Assembly (NCBI RefSeq): GCF_900156265.1
Contig: NZ_FTNE01000004.1
Location: forward strand, 155,931 to 219,930
Reading direction: 5' to 3'
Source: Acidiphilium rubrum
GTDB taxonomy: Bacteria; Pseudomonadota; Alphaproteobacteria; Acetobacterales; Acetobacteraceae
DNA: 64,000 nt
Part shown: one piece after another, positions 29,255 through 38,411 of the stretch
How positions within the stretch are numbered: the first letter of the stretch is position 1
How the letters are laid out: each line of letters starts with the position of its first letter
The notes under the pieces: model-generated
Seen by the model: the letters and a program-made list of their open reading frames with translations, nothing else
Database searches by the model: none
What the model was told of the DNA's origin: nothing
Made by a program: the position numbers and the translations under genes

Positions 29255-30343
29255 ATGAAGTTCCGCAAAATGTTGATGGCGAGCAGTGTTGTCGCGGGCA
29301 TGTTCCTGTTGCCGATCGCCGCCAGTGCCCAACCGGTCACCGGCGCCTACGTGAGCGCGGGCATCGGTTACAATGTCATGAACGGCCGCGAGACCAAAGG
29401 CTACGCGATCGGAGGTGTCGAGACCAACCTGCATGAGCGCACTCTGTTCAAAAATGGCTTCACCGGCGAGGCGTCGGTGGGTTACGGCTTTGGCAACGGG
29501 TTTCGGGTCGAACTCGAAGGCGATTACTTCGATAACCAGGCCCACAAAGTCGACAGTGCAACCGGGCAGGTCCCTGCGAGCGGAACCGAACGCAAATACG
29601 GTGCGATGCTGAACGGGTTATACGATTTCGATATCAGCAGCCCTTATATCTACCCCTTCATCGGCGCCGGCGTGGGTTACCAGTTCTTGGATCTGCGCAA
29701 CGTGAAGACGCCGGCGAACGGTGCCTATATCAACAGCACACCCGGTGCTTTCGCCTATCAGGCGATCGTCGGGCTGTCGTTCCCAATACCGGGCGCAATC
29801 GGCCTGTCCGCCACCGTGCAGTATCGCTACCTCGCGACGGTCGGCAATGAACATTACAAGGGCACTGAAGGCGGCGTTCCAGCGACGTTCAAGGTCGGGT
29901 CAGATTCCAACAACATGGTTCTGGTCGGCTTGAACTACGAATTGTTCGCACCGATGCCCCCAGCGCCGCCGGCGCCGGCGCCGACCCCGGTTGCAGCTCC
30001 GGCTCCAGCGCCGGCGCGGACCTATCTGGTGTTCTTTAACTGGAACAAGGCCGACCTGACCCCGCGTGCGACGCAGATCGTGGCCGAGGCCGCAAAGGCA
30101 TCGCAGACCACTCATGTGACCAGCCTGAACGTGAACGGTTACACCGATACCTCGGGTACGCCGGCCTACAACGAGAAGCTGTCGTACCGCCGTGCCGACA
30201 ACGTCGCCGCCCAGCTGGTGACCGATGGCGTGCCGAAGAGCGACATCGTGATCAAGGGCTACGGCGAGACGCATCTGCTGGTCCCGACGGGCCCTGGCGT
30301 GCGCGAGCCGCAGAACCGCCGCGTGGAAATCATCCTGAACTGA
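29255..30343 (+). CDS. OmpA-family outer membrane protein, copy 3
   Basis: This 362-residue precursor starts MKFRKMLMASSVVAGMF with an AGGAG site and a signal peptide ending ASA-Q. Its barrel (QPVTGAYVSAGIGYNVMNG, GYGFGNGFRVELEGDYFDN, SPYIYPFIGAGVGYQFLDLRN) aligns with copy 2 along its length with many substitutions. The C-terminal OmpA domain differs from copies 1 and 2 by a single residue (AAKAS for AAQAS). Three tandem paralogues suggest barrels that have diverged for exposure or pore properties while keeping one anchoring domain. Confidence 0.93.
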   Translation: MKFRKMLMASSVVAGMFLLPIAASAQPVTGAYVSAGIGYNVMNGRETKGYAIGGVETNLHERTLFKNGFTGEASVGYGFGNGFRVELEGDYFDNQAHKVDSATGQVPASGTERKYGAMLNGLYDFDISSPYIYPFIGAGVGYQFLDLRNVKTPANGAYINSTPGAFAYQAIVGLSFPIPGAIGLSATVQYRYLATVGNEHYKGTEGGVPATFKVGSDSNNMVLVGLNYELFAPMPPAPPAPAPTPVAAPAPAPARTYLVFFNWNKADLTPRATQIVAEAAKASQTTHVTSLNVNGYTDTSGTPAYNEKLSYRRADNVAAQLVTDGVPKSDIVIKGYGETHLLVPTGPGVREPQNRRVEIILN

Positions 30344-30363
30344 TTTTCGCTCGAATGACTTTG

Positions 30364-30392
30364 AAAAACCTCGGCCTCGGCCGGGGTTTTTT
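30364..30392. terminator. Bidirectional terminator between OmpA copy 3 and phosphatase gene
   Basis: The stem matches the other two terminators with one C-to-T change in the left arm. The A-run on the left and T-run on the right allow use from both strands. Its last bases overlap the stop codon region of the minus-strand phosphatase gene (30391-30393). Confidence 0.88.
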
Positions 30393-31158
30393 ATGCCAGC
30401 AACAGCGACTGGAGCCGGTCCCGGCCGCTGGCGGTAATGCCGATGGCATCGAAATACCCCTGGGGTCCGCCCCAGGTCTGGTCGATTGCGGCGAACGCGG
30501 CGTCGAGATAGGCGGGATCGGTGCGGCCCAACTGATCCAGCGTGCCCGGATCGATGACACGCCCTAGCACCGTTCCCAAGGTCCGTGCGAAGTGGCGGGT
30601 TTCAACCGCAATGTCGATCCGGTTGGCGGTCTCACGGTAATCGGCCGCAATGGCCGCCGGTTCAATTCCCAGCGCGGTCAGAATCAACGCGACCGCAACG
30701 CCGGTCCGGTCCTTGCCGACGTGGCAATGCAGCAGCATCGGCACGCCCCAGCCGCTCGCGGCGGCCTCGAGTGTGGCCTGCAGCGCCGGTGCGAGCAGGC
30801 GTGGCAATGATGCGTACAGGTCGAGCATCGCCCGCCGCGCGCCGTCCGGACCAGGTTCATGCGCCAACCGGTCGATCAGCGGTTGCATGCCGGCTTCCCG
30901 GTCGGTTTCGGCCGGCATCGCGATGGTTCGGGCGGGTGCGAGCCCGGGCCAGAGAGTCGGAAACCGCCGGCGCTCCGCAGCACTGCGCAGGTCACATACC
31001 AGCTTGATGCCGAGCGGTTCGATCGCTGCGATATCGGTATCGGTCAGTGCCGATAACGCACCTGATCGATAAACCATCCCGTGCCGCAGCCTGCGCCCGC
31101 CGCTTGCGGGCAAGGCATCGACGGCACGAAAATTGGGCGCGCCGGCCAGCAAGGTCAC
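30391..31158 (-). CDS. Tyrosine-specific protein phosphatase family protein
   Basis: This 255-residue protein has the Cx5R phosphatase loop HCHVGKDRTG and the N-terminal NFRAVDALPASGGRRLRHG and YRSGALSAL typical of the Y_phosphatase3 (PTP-like, IphP/MptpB) group, which dephosphorylates phosphotyrosine and in some members phosphoinositides. The Asp in GKDRTG is the usual lipid/dual-specificity variant. I choose a GTG start at 31158 because it overlaps the stop of the preceding gene (GTGA) and places the conserved N-terminus correctly. No kinase partner is visible in the window. Confidence 0.88.
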   Translation of the reverse strand: MTLLAGAPNFRAVDALPASGGRRLRHGMVYRSGALSALTDTDIAAIEPLGIKLVCDLRSAAERRRFPTLWPGLAPARTIAMPAETDREAGMQPLIDRLAHEPGPDGARRAMLDLYASLPRLLAPALQATLEAAASGWGVPMLLHCHVGKDRTGVAVALILTALGIEPAAIAADYRETANRIDIAVETRHFARTLGTVLGRVIDPGTLDQLGRTDPAYLDAAFAAIDQTWGGPQGYFDAIGITASGRDRLQSLLLA

Positions 31159-31661
31159 GGCTTCGGCGCGAGGCGCTCCATCCGGCGGAACGCGCTGCTT
31201 TCGACGATGCCGCATTCGAGCACCACAATCGGCTGAATCGCCGGCGTCTGGCGGGCAAAATCGTCCAGTTGGGATTGCGAATTCAGCGCAAGGACCTGGC
31301 CGAACAGTGTCTTGCTCTGATTGCAGAATTCGCTGCCTTCGTGAATCCCCGCCGAGGATTGCACATTGGCAAGGCTGGTCACGTAACTATCCTCATAAGT
31401 ATGGAACAGCCGGCCATGTTCCTCACGGAAATAAGCATCCACCGAATGCTGCTCGTCCAGAATATGCGCGTGAAACTTGGTCATGAAGGTATCGTAATCG
31501 CTGCGCTGGTCGCAGGTGAGGGCGCTGACCATCAGCGTGCTCTTCAGGCCGATGACGTCGAGCGCCTGCTGCGTGCTGGGCACCATGCAAGCCATGGCGT
31601 TGCCGCCCATGAAGGTCGCGGCGATGAGGCCGAAGGCGATGCGGCTGGCGGTACGGCGCAT
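31155..31661 (-). CDS. Secreted cysteine-containing hypothetical protein
   Basis: The ATG at 31661 follows GGGGA by five bases and encodes 168 residues with a signal peptide (MRRTASRIAFGLIAATFMGG, cleavage near AMA-C). The mature part has four cysteines at the mature start and in ALTCDQRS, SEFCNQSK and VLECGIVE, enough for two disulfides. I do not recognise the family. The stop overlaps the GTG start of the tyrosine phosphatase gene, so the two are co-translated. If the first mature Cys were lipidated this would be a lipoprotein, but the preceding NAMA does not fit a good lipobox. Confidence 0.7.
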   Translation of the reverse strand: MRRTASRIAFGLIAATFMGGNAMACMVPSTQQALDVIGLKSTLMVSALTCDQRSDYDTFMTKFHAHILDEQHSVDAYFREEHGRLFHTYEDSYVTSLANVQSSAGIHEGSEFCNQSKTLFGQVLALNSQSQLDDFARQTPAIQPIVVLECGIVESSAFRRMERLAPKP

Positions 31662-31757
31662 AAAAATCCCCACACAATAAACCGAAGCGGCCGGGCATTG
31701 TCCCGACCGCCTTCACTTAGTCTTGGAACTATCGAAAAGTAAAGTAAATTATGGCGT

Positions 31758-32069
31758 TCAGCTCGCGGCCTCGTTGAACTGCAGCACCGGTGTCACATTG
31801 GTGAAGTTCGGCACATCGCCCATAATCGCAGCGCCGTGCGCCGCCGCTGCCTTGCCAAACGCCGCCATGCTCTCGAATTCGAGCAGCGTGATCACACCGA
31901 ATTGGGGTGCGGCACCGTCCGGACCGGGCACGCCCTTCATCACGCGTGCGCCGTGCAGACCCATCGAGCCCCAGAGGTCATGGACCATCTTCATATGAGT
32001 CGCGTGATAATAGGCCATGTCGAAGGTGGCGTCGGCGGTTTGCGGATACAGCACTGAAATCGTGATCAT
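31758..32069 (-). CDS. EthD-family protein
   Basis: The 103-residue protein begins MITISVLYPQTADATFDMAY and has the dimeric ferredoxin-like pattern of the EthD family (YYHATHMKMVHDLWG, FGVITLLEFESMAAFGKAAA, GDVPNFTNVTPVLQF). EthD was named for a role in ethyl tert-butyl ether degradation, but most members are of unknown function; the Tyr-His-x-x-His cluster is conserved here. A GAGGGA ribosome binding site supports the start. It is a single gene between pyk and a secreted-protein gene. Confidence 0.88.
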   Translation of the reverse strand: MITISVLYPQTADATFDMAYYHATHMKMVHDLWGSMGLHGARVMKGVPGPDGAAPQFGVITLLEFESMAAFGKAAAAHGAAIMGDVPNFTNVTPVLQFNEAAS

Positions 32070-32132
32070 GGTCGTTCCCTCGTTGAGTTTGCCCCATACT
32101 GCCGTGGTCGTTGGACCGAAGCAACCCAGGCG

Positions 32133-33557
32133 CTACACCTTGGCGACCCGCAATGCATTCGTGCTACCGCTCTCGCCGAACGGCACGCCGGCCACCACCA
32201 CGAGCTCCTCGCCCGGCTGAACGAAACCCTCCTGGCGGGCCAGCCGCACCGAGAGGTTGACGGCGTCGGTCATCGAAAACACCTGCTCGGTCACCAAGGC
32301 ATGCACGCCCCACACCAGCGCGAGCCGCCGGGCGGTATCCATCGAGGGTGTCAGGCCGATCACCGGGCAATGCGGCCGCTCGCGCGCCACCCGCAGGCCG
32401 CTGGCCCCGGAACTGGTGAACGCGGCGATCGCGCGCGCGCCGATGGTATGGGCCACCTGGTCGGCCGCGCGAGCGATCGCATCGGCCGATGAATGCTCGG
32501 GATCGGGGCGTTTGGCATCGATGCCGAGGCGCCAGTCCTCGTCGCGCTCCACCCGCGCGATGATCCGGTCCATCATGTTCACCGCTTCACGCGGATACTG
32601 GCCGGCGGCGCTTTCGGCCGACAGCATCACGGCATCCGCCCCGTCGAACACCGCGGTCGCAACGTCCGAGGCTTCGGCGCGGGTCGGTGCGGGGGCGGAA
32701 ATCATGCTTTCCAGCATCTGCGTCGCCACCACGACCGGCAGGCCGCGCGAGCGCGCCGCGCGGATGATCCGCTTCTGCGCGATCGGCACTTCCTCGGGCG
32801 GCAACTCCACGCCGAGGTCGCCGCGCGCGACCATCACGGCATCCGATGCATCCATGATCGCATCGAGATTATCGAGCGCCTGCGGTTTTTCCATCTTCGT
32901 CATGATCAGGGCGCGGCCGGCCGCGATCGCCTTGGCTTCCAGCACGTCTTCGGCGCGCTGCACGAAGGACAGGCCGATGTATTCGACGCCATGCTGCAAG
33001 GCGAATTCCAGATCGATCCGGTCCTTCGCGGTCAGCGCCGGAATCGGCAGCACCACATCCGGCACGTTGACACCTTTGCGGTCCGACAACGGGCCGCCGT
33101 TGACCACTTCGGTCAGCAGATGATCCTCGCGTTTGCGCAGCACGCGCAGGCGCAGCTTGCCGTCATCGAGCAGCAGCGTGGCCCCGATGCTGGCCGCCGC
33201 GATGATCTCGGGATGCGGCAGATTGACGCGGCGCGTATCGCCGGGCGCGGGGTTGAGGTCGAGCTGGAACTCCGAACCGGTCTGCAACTGGATGCGCCCG
33301 CCGCGGAACTGGCCGACGCGCAGCTTCGGGCCCTGAATATCCGCCAGAATCCCGATCGGCCGGTCAAACTTATGCTCCAGCGCACGGATCATCTCGATCC
33401 GCGCTGCGTGATCCTCATGGCTGCCGTGACTGAAATTGAGCCGGAACACATCGGCCCCCGCCTCGAACAACTGCCCGAGCATTTCGAGCGTGGAGCTTGC
33501 CGGGCCGAGGGTCGCGATGATTTTGGTGCGCCGGTGCCGCCTGAGCCGAGATGCCAT
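32133..33557 (-). CDS. pyk: Pyruvate kinase
   Basis: The 474-residue protein converts phosphoenolpyruvate and ADP to pyruvate and ATP. Motifs are RRHRRTKIIATLGPASS at the N-terminus, FRLNFSHGSHEDH, the catalytic signature IMTKMEKPQALDNLDAIMD with its Lys, MVARGDLGVELP and LSAESAAGQYPREAV. The ATG at 33557 follows GGGGAC by four bases; the upstream extension has no family match. Full length with a complete C-terminal domain. It is divergent from the DUF1244 gene. Confidence 0.96.
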   Translation of the reverse strand: MASRLRRHRRTKIIATLGPASSTLEMLGQLFEAGADVFRLNFSHGSHEDHAARIEMIRALEHKFDRPIGILADIQGPKLRVGQFRGGRIQLQTGSEFQLDLNPAPGDTRRVNLPHPEIIAAASIGATLLLDDGKLRLRVLRKREDHLLTEVVNGGPLSDRKGVNVPDVVLPIPALTAKDRIDLEFALQHGVEYIGLSFVQRAEDVLEAKAIAAGRALIMTKMEKPQALDNLDAIMDASDAVMVARGDLGVELPPEEVPIAQKRIIRAARSRGLPVVVATQMLESMISAPAPTRAEASDVATAVFDGADAVMLSAESAAGQYPREAVNMMDRIIARVERDEDWRLGIDAKRPDPEHSSADAIARAADQVAHTIGARAIAAFTSSGASGLRVARERPHCPVIGLTPSMDTARRLALVWGVHALVTEQVFSMTDAVNLSVRLARQEGFVQPGEELVVVAGVPFGESGSTNALRVAKV

Positions 33558-33661
33558 TTTTGTCCCCTTTGGTCGCGCTGGAGCGCTGGTTCTGCTAGAC
33601 CACCGTATGGCAAACAAGTGCGGCCCTGACCACACGCCGCACCGGTAAGGAGATGGACGTT

Positions 33662-33976
33662 ATGGACATGACCACGATCGACGATGCAACCCGCACCGAA
33701 CTCGAAGCCGCCGCGTTTCGCCGCCTGGTCGCGCATCTGCGCGAGCGCAGCGACGTACAGAATATCGACCTGATGAACCTGGCCGGGTTCTGCCGCAATT
33801 GCCTCTCCCGCTGGTATCGCGAAGAGGCTGCCGAGCGCGGCATCGACATCGCCGATCCGGCAGCGCGCGAAATCGTGTACGGCATGCCCTACAAGGAATG
33901 GCAGGCACTGCACCAAAAAGGCGCATCACCGGCGCAGCAGGCTGCGTTTGCCGCAGCGGCCAAGTCCGGTCATTGA
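33662..33976 (+). CDS. DUF1244 family protein
   Basis: The protein, about 104 residues, matches DUF1244 along its length: AFRRLVAHLRERSDVQNIDL, MNLAGFCRNCLSRWYREEA and IVYGMPYKEWQALHQ. The two conserved cysteines (FCRNC) are present. The family is helical and of unknown function, with members in alpha- and gammaproteobacteria. The ATG at 33662 has an AAGGAG site nine bases before; the ATG at 33653 would be too close to that site. Confidence 0.9.
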   Translation: MDMTTIDDATRTELEAAAFRRLVAHLRERSDVQNIDLMNLAGFCRNCLSRWYREEAAERGIDIADPAAREIVYGMPYKEWQALHQKGASPAQQAAFAAAAKSGH

Positions 33977-34059
33977 GCCCCCAAGGCCGATCAACAGGCC
34001 ATTGACCGGGTCGCGGCGCGGCTCTATCCCGCCCGCTCCCCTCAGGCTGGAGATCCCCG

Positions 34060-34341
34060 ATGGCATTCGATACCGCTGACCAGGCGACCGCAGACCACGC
34101 GACCACCGGCAATATTGCCGCCGATCGGTTGAAGAGCATCGTCGAGCGCATCGAGCGCCTCGAAGAAGAGCGCAAGGCTCTGGCGTCCGACATCAAGGAT
34201 ATCTATTCCGAGGCCAAGTCCGCCGGGTTCGATGTCAAAGTGCTGCGTCAGTTGATCCGTATGCGCAAGCAGGAACCCGCCGAGGTCGAGGAACAGGAAA
34301 TGCTGATCGATGTCTATCGGCGCGCGCTCGGCATGGCCTGA
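34060..34341 (+). CDS. gapR: GapR-family nucleoid protein (DUF2312)
   Basis: The 93-residue protein has the DUF2312 core: DRLKSIVERIERLEEERKAL, DIKDIYSEAKSAGFDVKVLR and RQLIRMRKQEPAE. In Caulobacter GapR encircles overtwisted DNA ahead of replication forks and highly transcribed genes and stimulates gyrase and topoisomerase IV. An alphaproteobacterial marker. Here it lies between a DUF1244 gene and a CsbD gene, with about 80 and 135 bases of spacing, so it probably has its own promoter. Confidence 0.92.
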   Translation: MAFDTADQATADHATTGNIAADRLKSIVERIERLEEERKALASDIKDIYSEAKSAGFDVKVLRQLIRMRKQEPAEVEEQEMLIDVYRRALGMA

Positions 34342-34476
34342 ACGGGTCATGTTGTTTTGGTAATATTACCAGAATCATGATGGCGCACTCTCGATCCGTT
34401 TGCTCGCTCGCCTATCTGTGATGCACGAAAGGCCGGTTCGATCCGGCCCTGCACAACAGAGACAAGGAGCGAAGCA

Positions 34477-34662
34477 ATGGTCGACCATAATCGCGTTGAA
34501 GGCGCCGCCAAGCAAGTCAAAGGCAGTGTCAAGGAAGCCGTCGGCAAGGTGACCGGCAATAAGCAGACCGAAGCCGAAGGCAAGGCCGAGCAGATTGCCG
34601 GCAAGGCTCAAGGCAAAGTTGGCGAAGCCAAGGACAAGGTTCGCGACGCCGTCAAGCGCTGA
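34477..34662 (+). CDS. CsbD-family stress protein
   Basis: A 61-residue, very hydrophilic helical protein: MVDHNRVEGAAKQVKGSVKE, followed by AVGKVTGNKQTEAEGKAEQIAGK (shortened here) and KVGEAKDKVRDAVKR. This is the CsbD pattern; family members are general-stress proteins of unknown mechanism. An AAGGAG site seven bases before the ATG supports the start. The next gene encodes another small stress-type membrane protein, suggesting a common stress response. Confidence 0.93.
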   Translation: MVDHNRVEGAAKQVKGSVKEAVGKVTGNKQTEAEGKAEQIAGKAQGKVGEAKDKVRDAVKR

Positions 34663-34745
34663 ACCGGGCTTTTTCCTGACGATGGCTGCCACCGGCCGGG
34701 GCCGGTCGGCGGCCGTTTTTCAAACTGACAAAGGGATAACTTCAC

Positions 34746-35006
34746 ATGGGTATTATTGCATGGCTCGTTCTGGGCCTGATCGCGGGCTTTATCGCCAGCA
34801 AACTGGTCAACAAGCAGGGTGAGGGTATCGTGCTCGACATGGTGCTCGGCATCATCGGTGCGATCGTCGGTGGATTCATTTTCAATGCCTTCGGCAGCGT
34901 CGGCGTCACCGGCTTCAACATTTATAGTCTGATCGTGGCGGTGATCGGCGCGGTGGTGGTTCTGGTGATCTACCACGCTCTGGTTGGCGGCCGTCGCCGC
35001 ATCTGA
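34746..35006 (+). CDS. GlsB/YeaQ/YmgE-family membrane protein
   Basis: The 86-residue protein has three hydrophobic helices with glycine motifs: MGIIAWLVLGLIAGFIASKL, VLDMVLGIIGAIVGGFIF and a C-terminal LIVAVIGAVVVLVIYHAL. It is the transglycosylase-associated / GlsB family, small inner membrane proteins linked with envelope stress. An AAAGGGA site precedes the ATG. It follows the CsbD gene by 83 bases. Confidence 0.92.
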   Translation: MGIIAWLVLGLIAGFIASKLVNKQGEGIVLDMVLGIIGAIVGGFIFNAFGSVGVTGFNIYSLIVAVIGAVVVLVIYHALVGGRRRI

Positions 35007-35047
35007 ACGGAAAATCCAGGGGCTATGCCCCTGGATGGTTCGATCGT

Positions 35048-36049
35048 TCAGCCGGCCGAGGCCTTCAGCAGTCGCGCGGCCTCGACCGCGAAATAGGTCA
35101 ACACGCCTGAAGCCCCTGCGCGGCGAAAGCCGAGCAGGGTTTCCAATATTCCCCGCTCGCGGTCGATCAGACCCAACTCCATTGCCGACGCCAGCATCGC
35201 GTACTCGCCCGACACCTGATAGGCGAATACCGGCACATGGAACGTGTCGTGCACCCGGCGCACGATATCGAGATACGGCATCCCGGGCTTGACCATCACC
35301 ATATCGGCGCCCTCGTCGAGATCCATCGCGACCTCGCGCAGCGCCTCGTCGGAATTCGCCGGGTTCATCTGGTAGGTCTTCTTGTCACCCCGCAGCGCCG
35401 CGTTCGATCCCAGCGCCTCACGAAACGGGCCATAGAACGCCGAGGCGTATTTGGCCGCGTAGCTCATGATCCTGGTATGGATCAGCCCTTCGCTATCGAG
35501 TGCGGCGCGAATACTGCCGATCCGACCATCCATCATGTCCGACGGTGCGATGATGTCGATCCCGGCCTGAGCCTGGTTGACCGCCTGACGCTCGAGAATC
35601 TCGACCGATTCGTCGTTCGCGACATAATTATCCCGCAGCACGCCGTCATGGCCATGATCGGTATAAGGATCGAGCGCCACATCACCGATCAACCCCAGAT
35701 CGGGAAACTCCGCCTTCAGCAGCCTCGCCGCCTGGCAGATCAGATTGTCGGGATTGAGCGCCTCGGTGCCTTCCGCGTCTTTCAATGCCGTGGGTGTGGC
35801 GGGAAACAGCGCGATCGCCGGAATCCCGAGCTTCGCCGCTTCCTCCACATGCGCGGCCAGCCGATCGAGCCCGACCCGCACCACACCGGGCATCGAACTC
35901 ACCGGCGTCGGTTCGCCATCGCCCGCGCGGACAAAAATCGGCCAGATCAGATTATCGACCGACAGGGTGGTTTCGGCCACCATCCGGCGGGTCCAGGCAT
36001 CGACGCGGTTGCGCCGGAGGCGTGTGGTCGGGAAACTGCCGGTGATCAT
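35048..36049 (-). CDS. hemB: Porphobilinogen synthase
   Basis: The 333-residue enzyme condenses two 5-aminolevulinate molecules to porphobilinogen in heme synthesis. The Schiff-base lysines are in MSYAAKYASAFYGPFR and VMVKPGMPYLDIV. The metal site reads DVALDPYTDHGHDG: the Cys residues that bind catalytic zinc in many HemBs are replaced by Asp/Ala, the pattern known for Mg-dependent alphaproteobacterial enzymes. The N-terminus MITGSFPTTRLRRNR is typical. It is convergent with the GlsB gene and divergent from rpiB, with about 150 bases upstream for regulation. Confidence 0.96.
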   Translation of the reverse strand: MITGSFPTTRLRRNRVDAWTRRMVAETTLSVDNLIWPIFVRAGDGEPTPVSSMPGVVRVGLDRLAAHVEEAAKLGIPAIALFPATPTALKDAEGTEALNPDNLICQAARLLKAEFPDLGLIGDVALDPYTDHGHDGVLRDNYVANDESVEILERQAVNQAQAGIDIIAPSDMMDGRIGSIRAALDSEGLIHTRIMSYAAKYASAFYGPFREALGSNAALRGDKKTYQMNPANSDEALREVAMDLDEGADMVMVKPGMPYLDIVRRVHDTFHVPVFAYQVSGEYAMLASAMELGLIDRERGILETLLGFRRAGASGVLTYFAVEAARLLKASAG

Positions 36050-36201
36050 GCTAAAACTCCTCGTATCTGGCCGTGATCACGCCATCGCGCGAAGCGGCGG
36101 ATTGCGCAAGTTCTGTCTCGTTCTGGCCGCTGATCCTGGCACATCTGCCCGCGCAATAAGGCCTGTTTCACCCCAAACGGTCCGCGTGCTAAAGCCGCGC
36201 G

Positions 36202-36654
36202 ATGAGCATCGCGAAAACCCTGATCGTTGGCGCCGATCACGCCGGCTACGCCCTGAAAGACACGCTGGCCCAGGCGGCCCGCGATGCCGGCTGGACCGTG
36301 ATCGACTGCGGTACCAACGGCCCCGCCAGCGTCGACTACCCCGATATCGCGCACGCGGTGAGCGACCGGATCGAGGCGGGCGACGCACACCTCGGCCTTT
36401 TGGTCTGCGGCTCGGGCATCGGCATGGCGATCGCTGCCAACCGCCACGCCGGCATCCGCTGCGCCCAGGCGCATGACGCGACCGAAGCGCGGTTGTCACG
36501 CTCGCACAACAACGCCAATATGCTCGCCCTCGGTGCGCGCATCACCGGTGAGGTCGTGGCGCTCGATGCGCTGCACGCCTTCCTTTCGACCGATTATCAA
36601 GGTGGGCGGCACGATCTGCGGCTCGCGAAACTCAACCCGGAGCGGACCCGATGA
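36202..36654 (+). CDS. rpiB: Ribose-5-phosphate isomerase B
   Basis: The 150-residue protein has the RpiB/LacAB signatures [36 protein letters not shown] with the catalytic Cys, and [18 protein letters not shown]. It interconverts ribose 5-phosphate and ribulose 5-phosphate in the pentose phosphate pathway. Its stop overlaps the glyA start (ATGA), placing it first in a nine-gene plus-strand operon. Confidence 0.95.
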   Translation: MSIAKTLIVGADHAGYALKDTLAQAARDAGWTVIDCGTNGPASVDYPDIAHAVSDRIEAGDAHLGLLVCGSGIGMAIAANRHAGIRCAQAHDATEARLSRSHNNANMLALGARITGEVVALDALHAFLSTDYQGGRHDLRLAKLNPERTR

Positions 36655-37949
36655 ACCAGCAGACCCCGATTGCCAGTATGGACCGGTTTTTCAACGCATC
36701 CCTCGCGGAAACCGACCCCGATCTCGCCGCCGCGATCGCCCAGGAACTGGCGCGCCAGCAGGACGGCATCGAACTGATCGCCTCGGAAAACATCGTCTCG
36801 CGCGCCGTGCTCGAAGCCCAGGGCTCGGTGCTGACCAACAAATATGCCGAAGGCTATCCCGGCAAGCGCTACTACGGCGGCTGTGCCGCGGTCGACATCG
36901 CCGAACAACTCGCGATCGACCGGGCGAAGCAGTTGTTCGGCTGCGAATACGCGAACGTCCAGCCCCATTCCGGCGCGCAGGCCAACCAGGCGGTGTTTCT
37001 GGCGCTATTGAACGCGGGCGACACCATTCTCGGCATGTCGCTCGCGGCGGGCGGTCATCTGACCCATGGCGCGGCGCCGAACCTGTCCGGCAAATGGTTC
37101 AAACCGGTGCAATACGGCGTGCGCCGCGAAGACGGCGTGCTCGATTACGAGGAACTCGAAAGCCTGGCGCGCGAACACAAGCCGCGCATCATCATCGCCG
37201 GCGGCTCAGCCTATCCCCGCGTGATCGACTTCGCCCGCATCCGCAAAGTGGCCGATGAAGTCGGCGCCTATTTCATGGTCGACATGGCCCATTTCGCCGG
37301 CCTCGTCGCAGCCGGCGTGTTTCCCTCGCCGTTGCCGCACGCCCATGTGGTCACCACCACGACCCACAAGACTCTGCGCGGTCCGCGCGGCGGCATGATC
37401 CTGAGCAACGACCTCGATCTCGGCAAGAAGTTCAACTCCGCGGTGTTCCCCGGCCTGCAGGGCGGCCCGCTGATGCATGTGATCGCGGCGAAAGCGGTCG
37501 CCTTCGGCGAGGCACTGCGCCCCGAGTTCCGCGCCTATCAGAAAGCCCTGGCGGAAAATGCCAAGGTGCTCGCCGCGACGCTGGTCGAAGGCGGCGTCGA
37601 CATCGTCACAGGCGGCACCGATTCGCATCTGATGCTGGTCGATCTGCGGCCGAAAAACGTCACCGGCAAGGCTGCCGAAGCCTCGCTCGAGCGCGCGCAC
37701 ATGACAGCGAATAAAAATGCCATCCCGTTCGATCCGGCGAAACCGGCCGTGACCTCCGGCATTCGTCTCGGCACGCCGGCCGCGACCACCCGCGGCTTCG
37801 GTGCCGCCGAATTCCGCCTGGTCGGCCAATATATCGTCGAGGTGCTCGATGGGTTGTCGGCCTCGAACGATGGCGCGAACAGCGCGGTCGAAGCCGCCGT
37901 CGGTGCGAAAGTGCTGGAACTCTGCAAGCGTTTTCCGATCTATCGGTAA
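36651..37949 (+). CDS. glyA: Serine hydroxymethyltransferase
   Basis: The 432-residue PLP enzyme converts serine and tetrahydrofolate to glycine and methylene-tetrahydrofolate. Visible are [44 protein letters not shown], the PLP-lysine motif [16 protein letters not shown] and [14 protein letters not shown]. Complete length. It precedes nrdR with six bases between, an arrangement common in alphaproteobacteria, and supplies one-carbon units for thymidylate and purine synthesis, which fits the nucleotide-related neighbour. Confidence 0.97.
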   Translation: MNQQTPIASMDRFFNASLAETDPDLAAAIAQELARQQDGIELIASENIVSRAVLEAQGSVLTNKYAEGYPGKRYYGGCAAVDIAEQLAIDRAKQLFGCEYANVQPHSGAQANQAVFLALLNAGDTILGMSLAAGGHLTHGAAPNLSGKWFKPVQYGVRREDGVLDYEELESLAREHKPRIIIAGGSAYPRVIDFARIRKVADEVGAYFMVDMAHFAGLVAAGVFPSPLPHAHVVTTTTHKTLRGPRGGMILSNDLDLGKKFNSAVFPGLQGGPLMHVIAAKAVAFGEALRPEFRAYQKALAENAKVLAATLVEGGVDIVTGGTDSHLMLVDLRPKNVTGKAAEASLERAHMTANKNAIPFDPAKPAVTSGIRLGTPAATTRGFGAAEFRLVGQYIVEVLDGLSASNDGANSAVEAAVGAKVLELCKRFPIYR

Positions 37950-37955
37950 AGCCCG

Positions 37956-38411
37956 ATGCGTTGCCCGTTCTGCGGCGAGGCCGATACGCAGGTCAAGGAT
38001 AGCCGGCCGAGCGAAGACGGCAGTGCGATTCGCCGCCGGCGGTTCTGCCCGCAATGCAGCCAGCGCTTCACGACGGTGGAGCGCGTGCAACTGCGCGAAC
38101 TGGTCGTGGTCAAGGCCGATCAGCGCCGGGTCGCCTTCGACCGCGACAAGCTGGCCCGTTCAGTGCGGATCGCCCTGCGCAAACGCCCGGTCGAGGACGA
38201 GCGGATCGAGCGGATCGTCAACGGCATCGTTCGCAAGCTCGAAGCCTCCGGCGATGCCGAAATTGCCTCCACCGCGATCGGCGAACTGGTGATGGACACG
38301 CTCAAAGAGGTCGATGCGGTCGCCTATGTCCGCTTCGCCTCGGTCTATCGCGACTTCCGCGAAGCCAAGGATTTCAAGACCTTCCTCGGCGCGATGGACC
38401 CGCCGAAATGA
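37956..38411 (+). CDS. nrdR: Transcriptional repressor NrdR
   Basis: The 151-residue protein has an N-terminal zinc ribbon with C3, C6, C31 and C34 ([20 protein letters not shown] at the start) and an ATP-cone domain (residues 49-139, [20 protein letters not shown]). NrdR senses ATP/dATP and represses ribonucleotide reductase genes by binding two 16-bp boxes about 31-32 bp apart. A matching pair of sites occurs in this window at 24545-24592 before an NrdJ-like gene. The stop overlaps the ribD start. Confidence 0.97.
   Translation: MRCPFCGEADTQVKDSRPSEDGSAIRRRRFCPQCSQRFTTVERVQLRELVVVKADQRRVAFDRDKLARSVRIALRKRPVEDERIERIVNGIVRKLEASGDAEIASTAIGELVMDTLKEVDAVAYVRFASVYRDFREAKDFKTFLGAMDPPK

Larger units (their letters stand above)
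27293..30394 (+). repeat. Three-copy 424-bp repeat: OmpA C-terminal coding plus terminator
   Basis: The blocks 27293-27716, 28662-29085 and about 29972-30394 are collinear without indels and run from the hinge codons through the stop codon to the terminator. Between copies 1 and 2 I count about 14 base differences: 13 silent and one after the stop. The coordinates given enclose all three blocks and the unique barrel regions between them. Confidence 0.9.
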
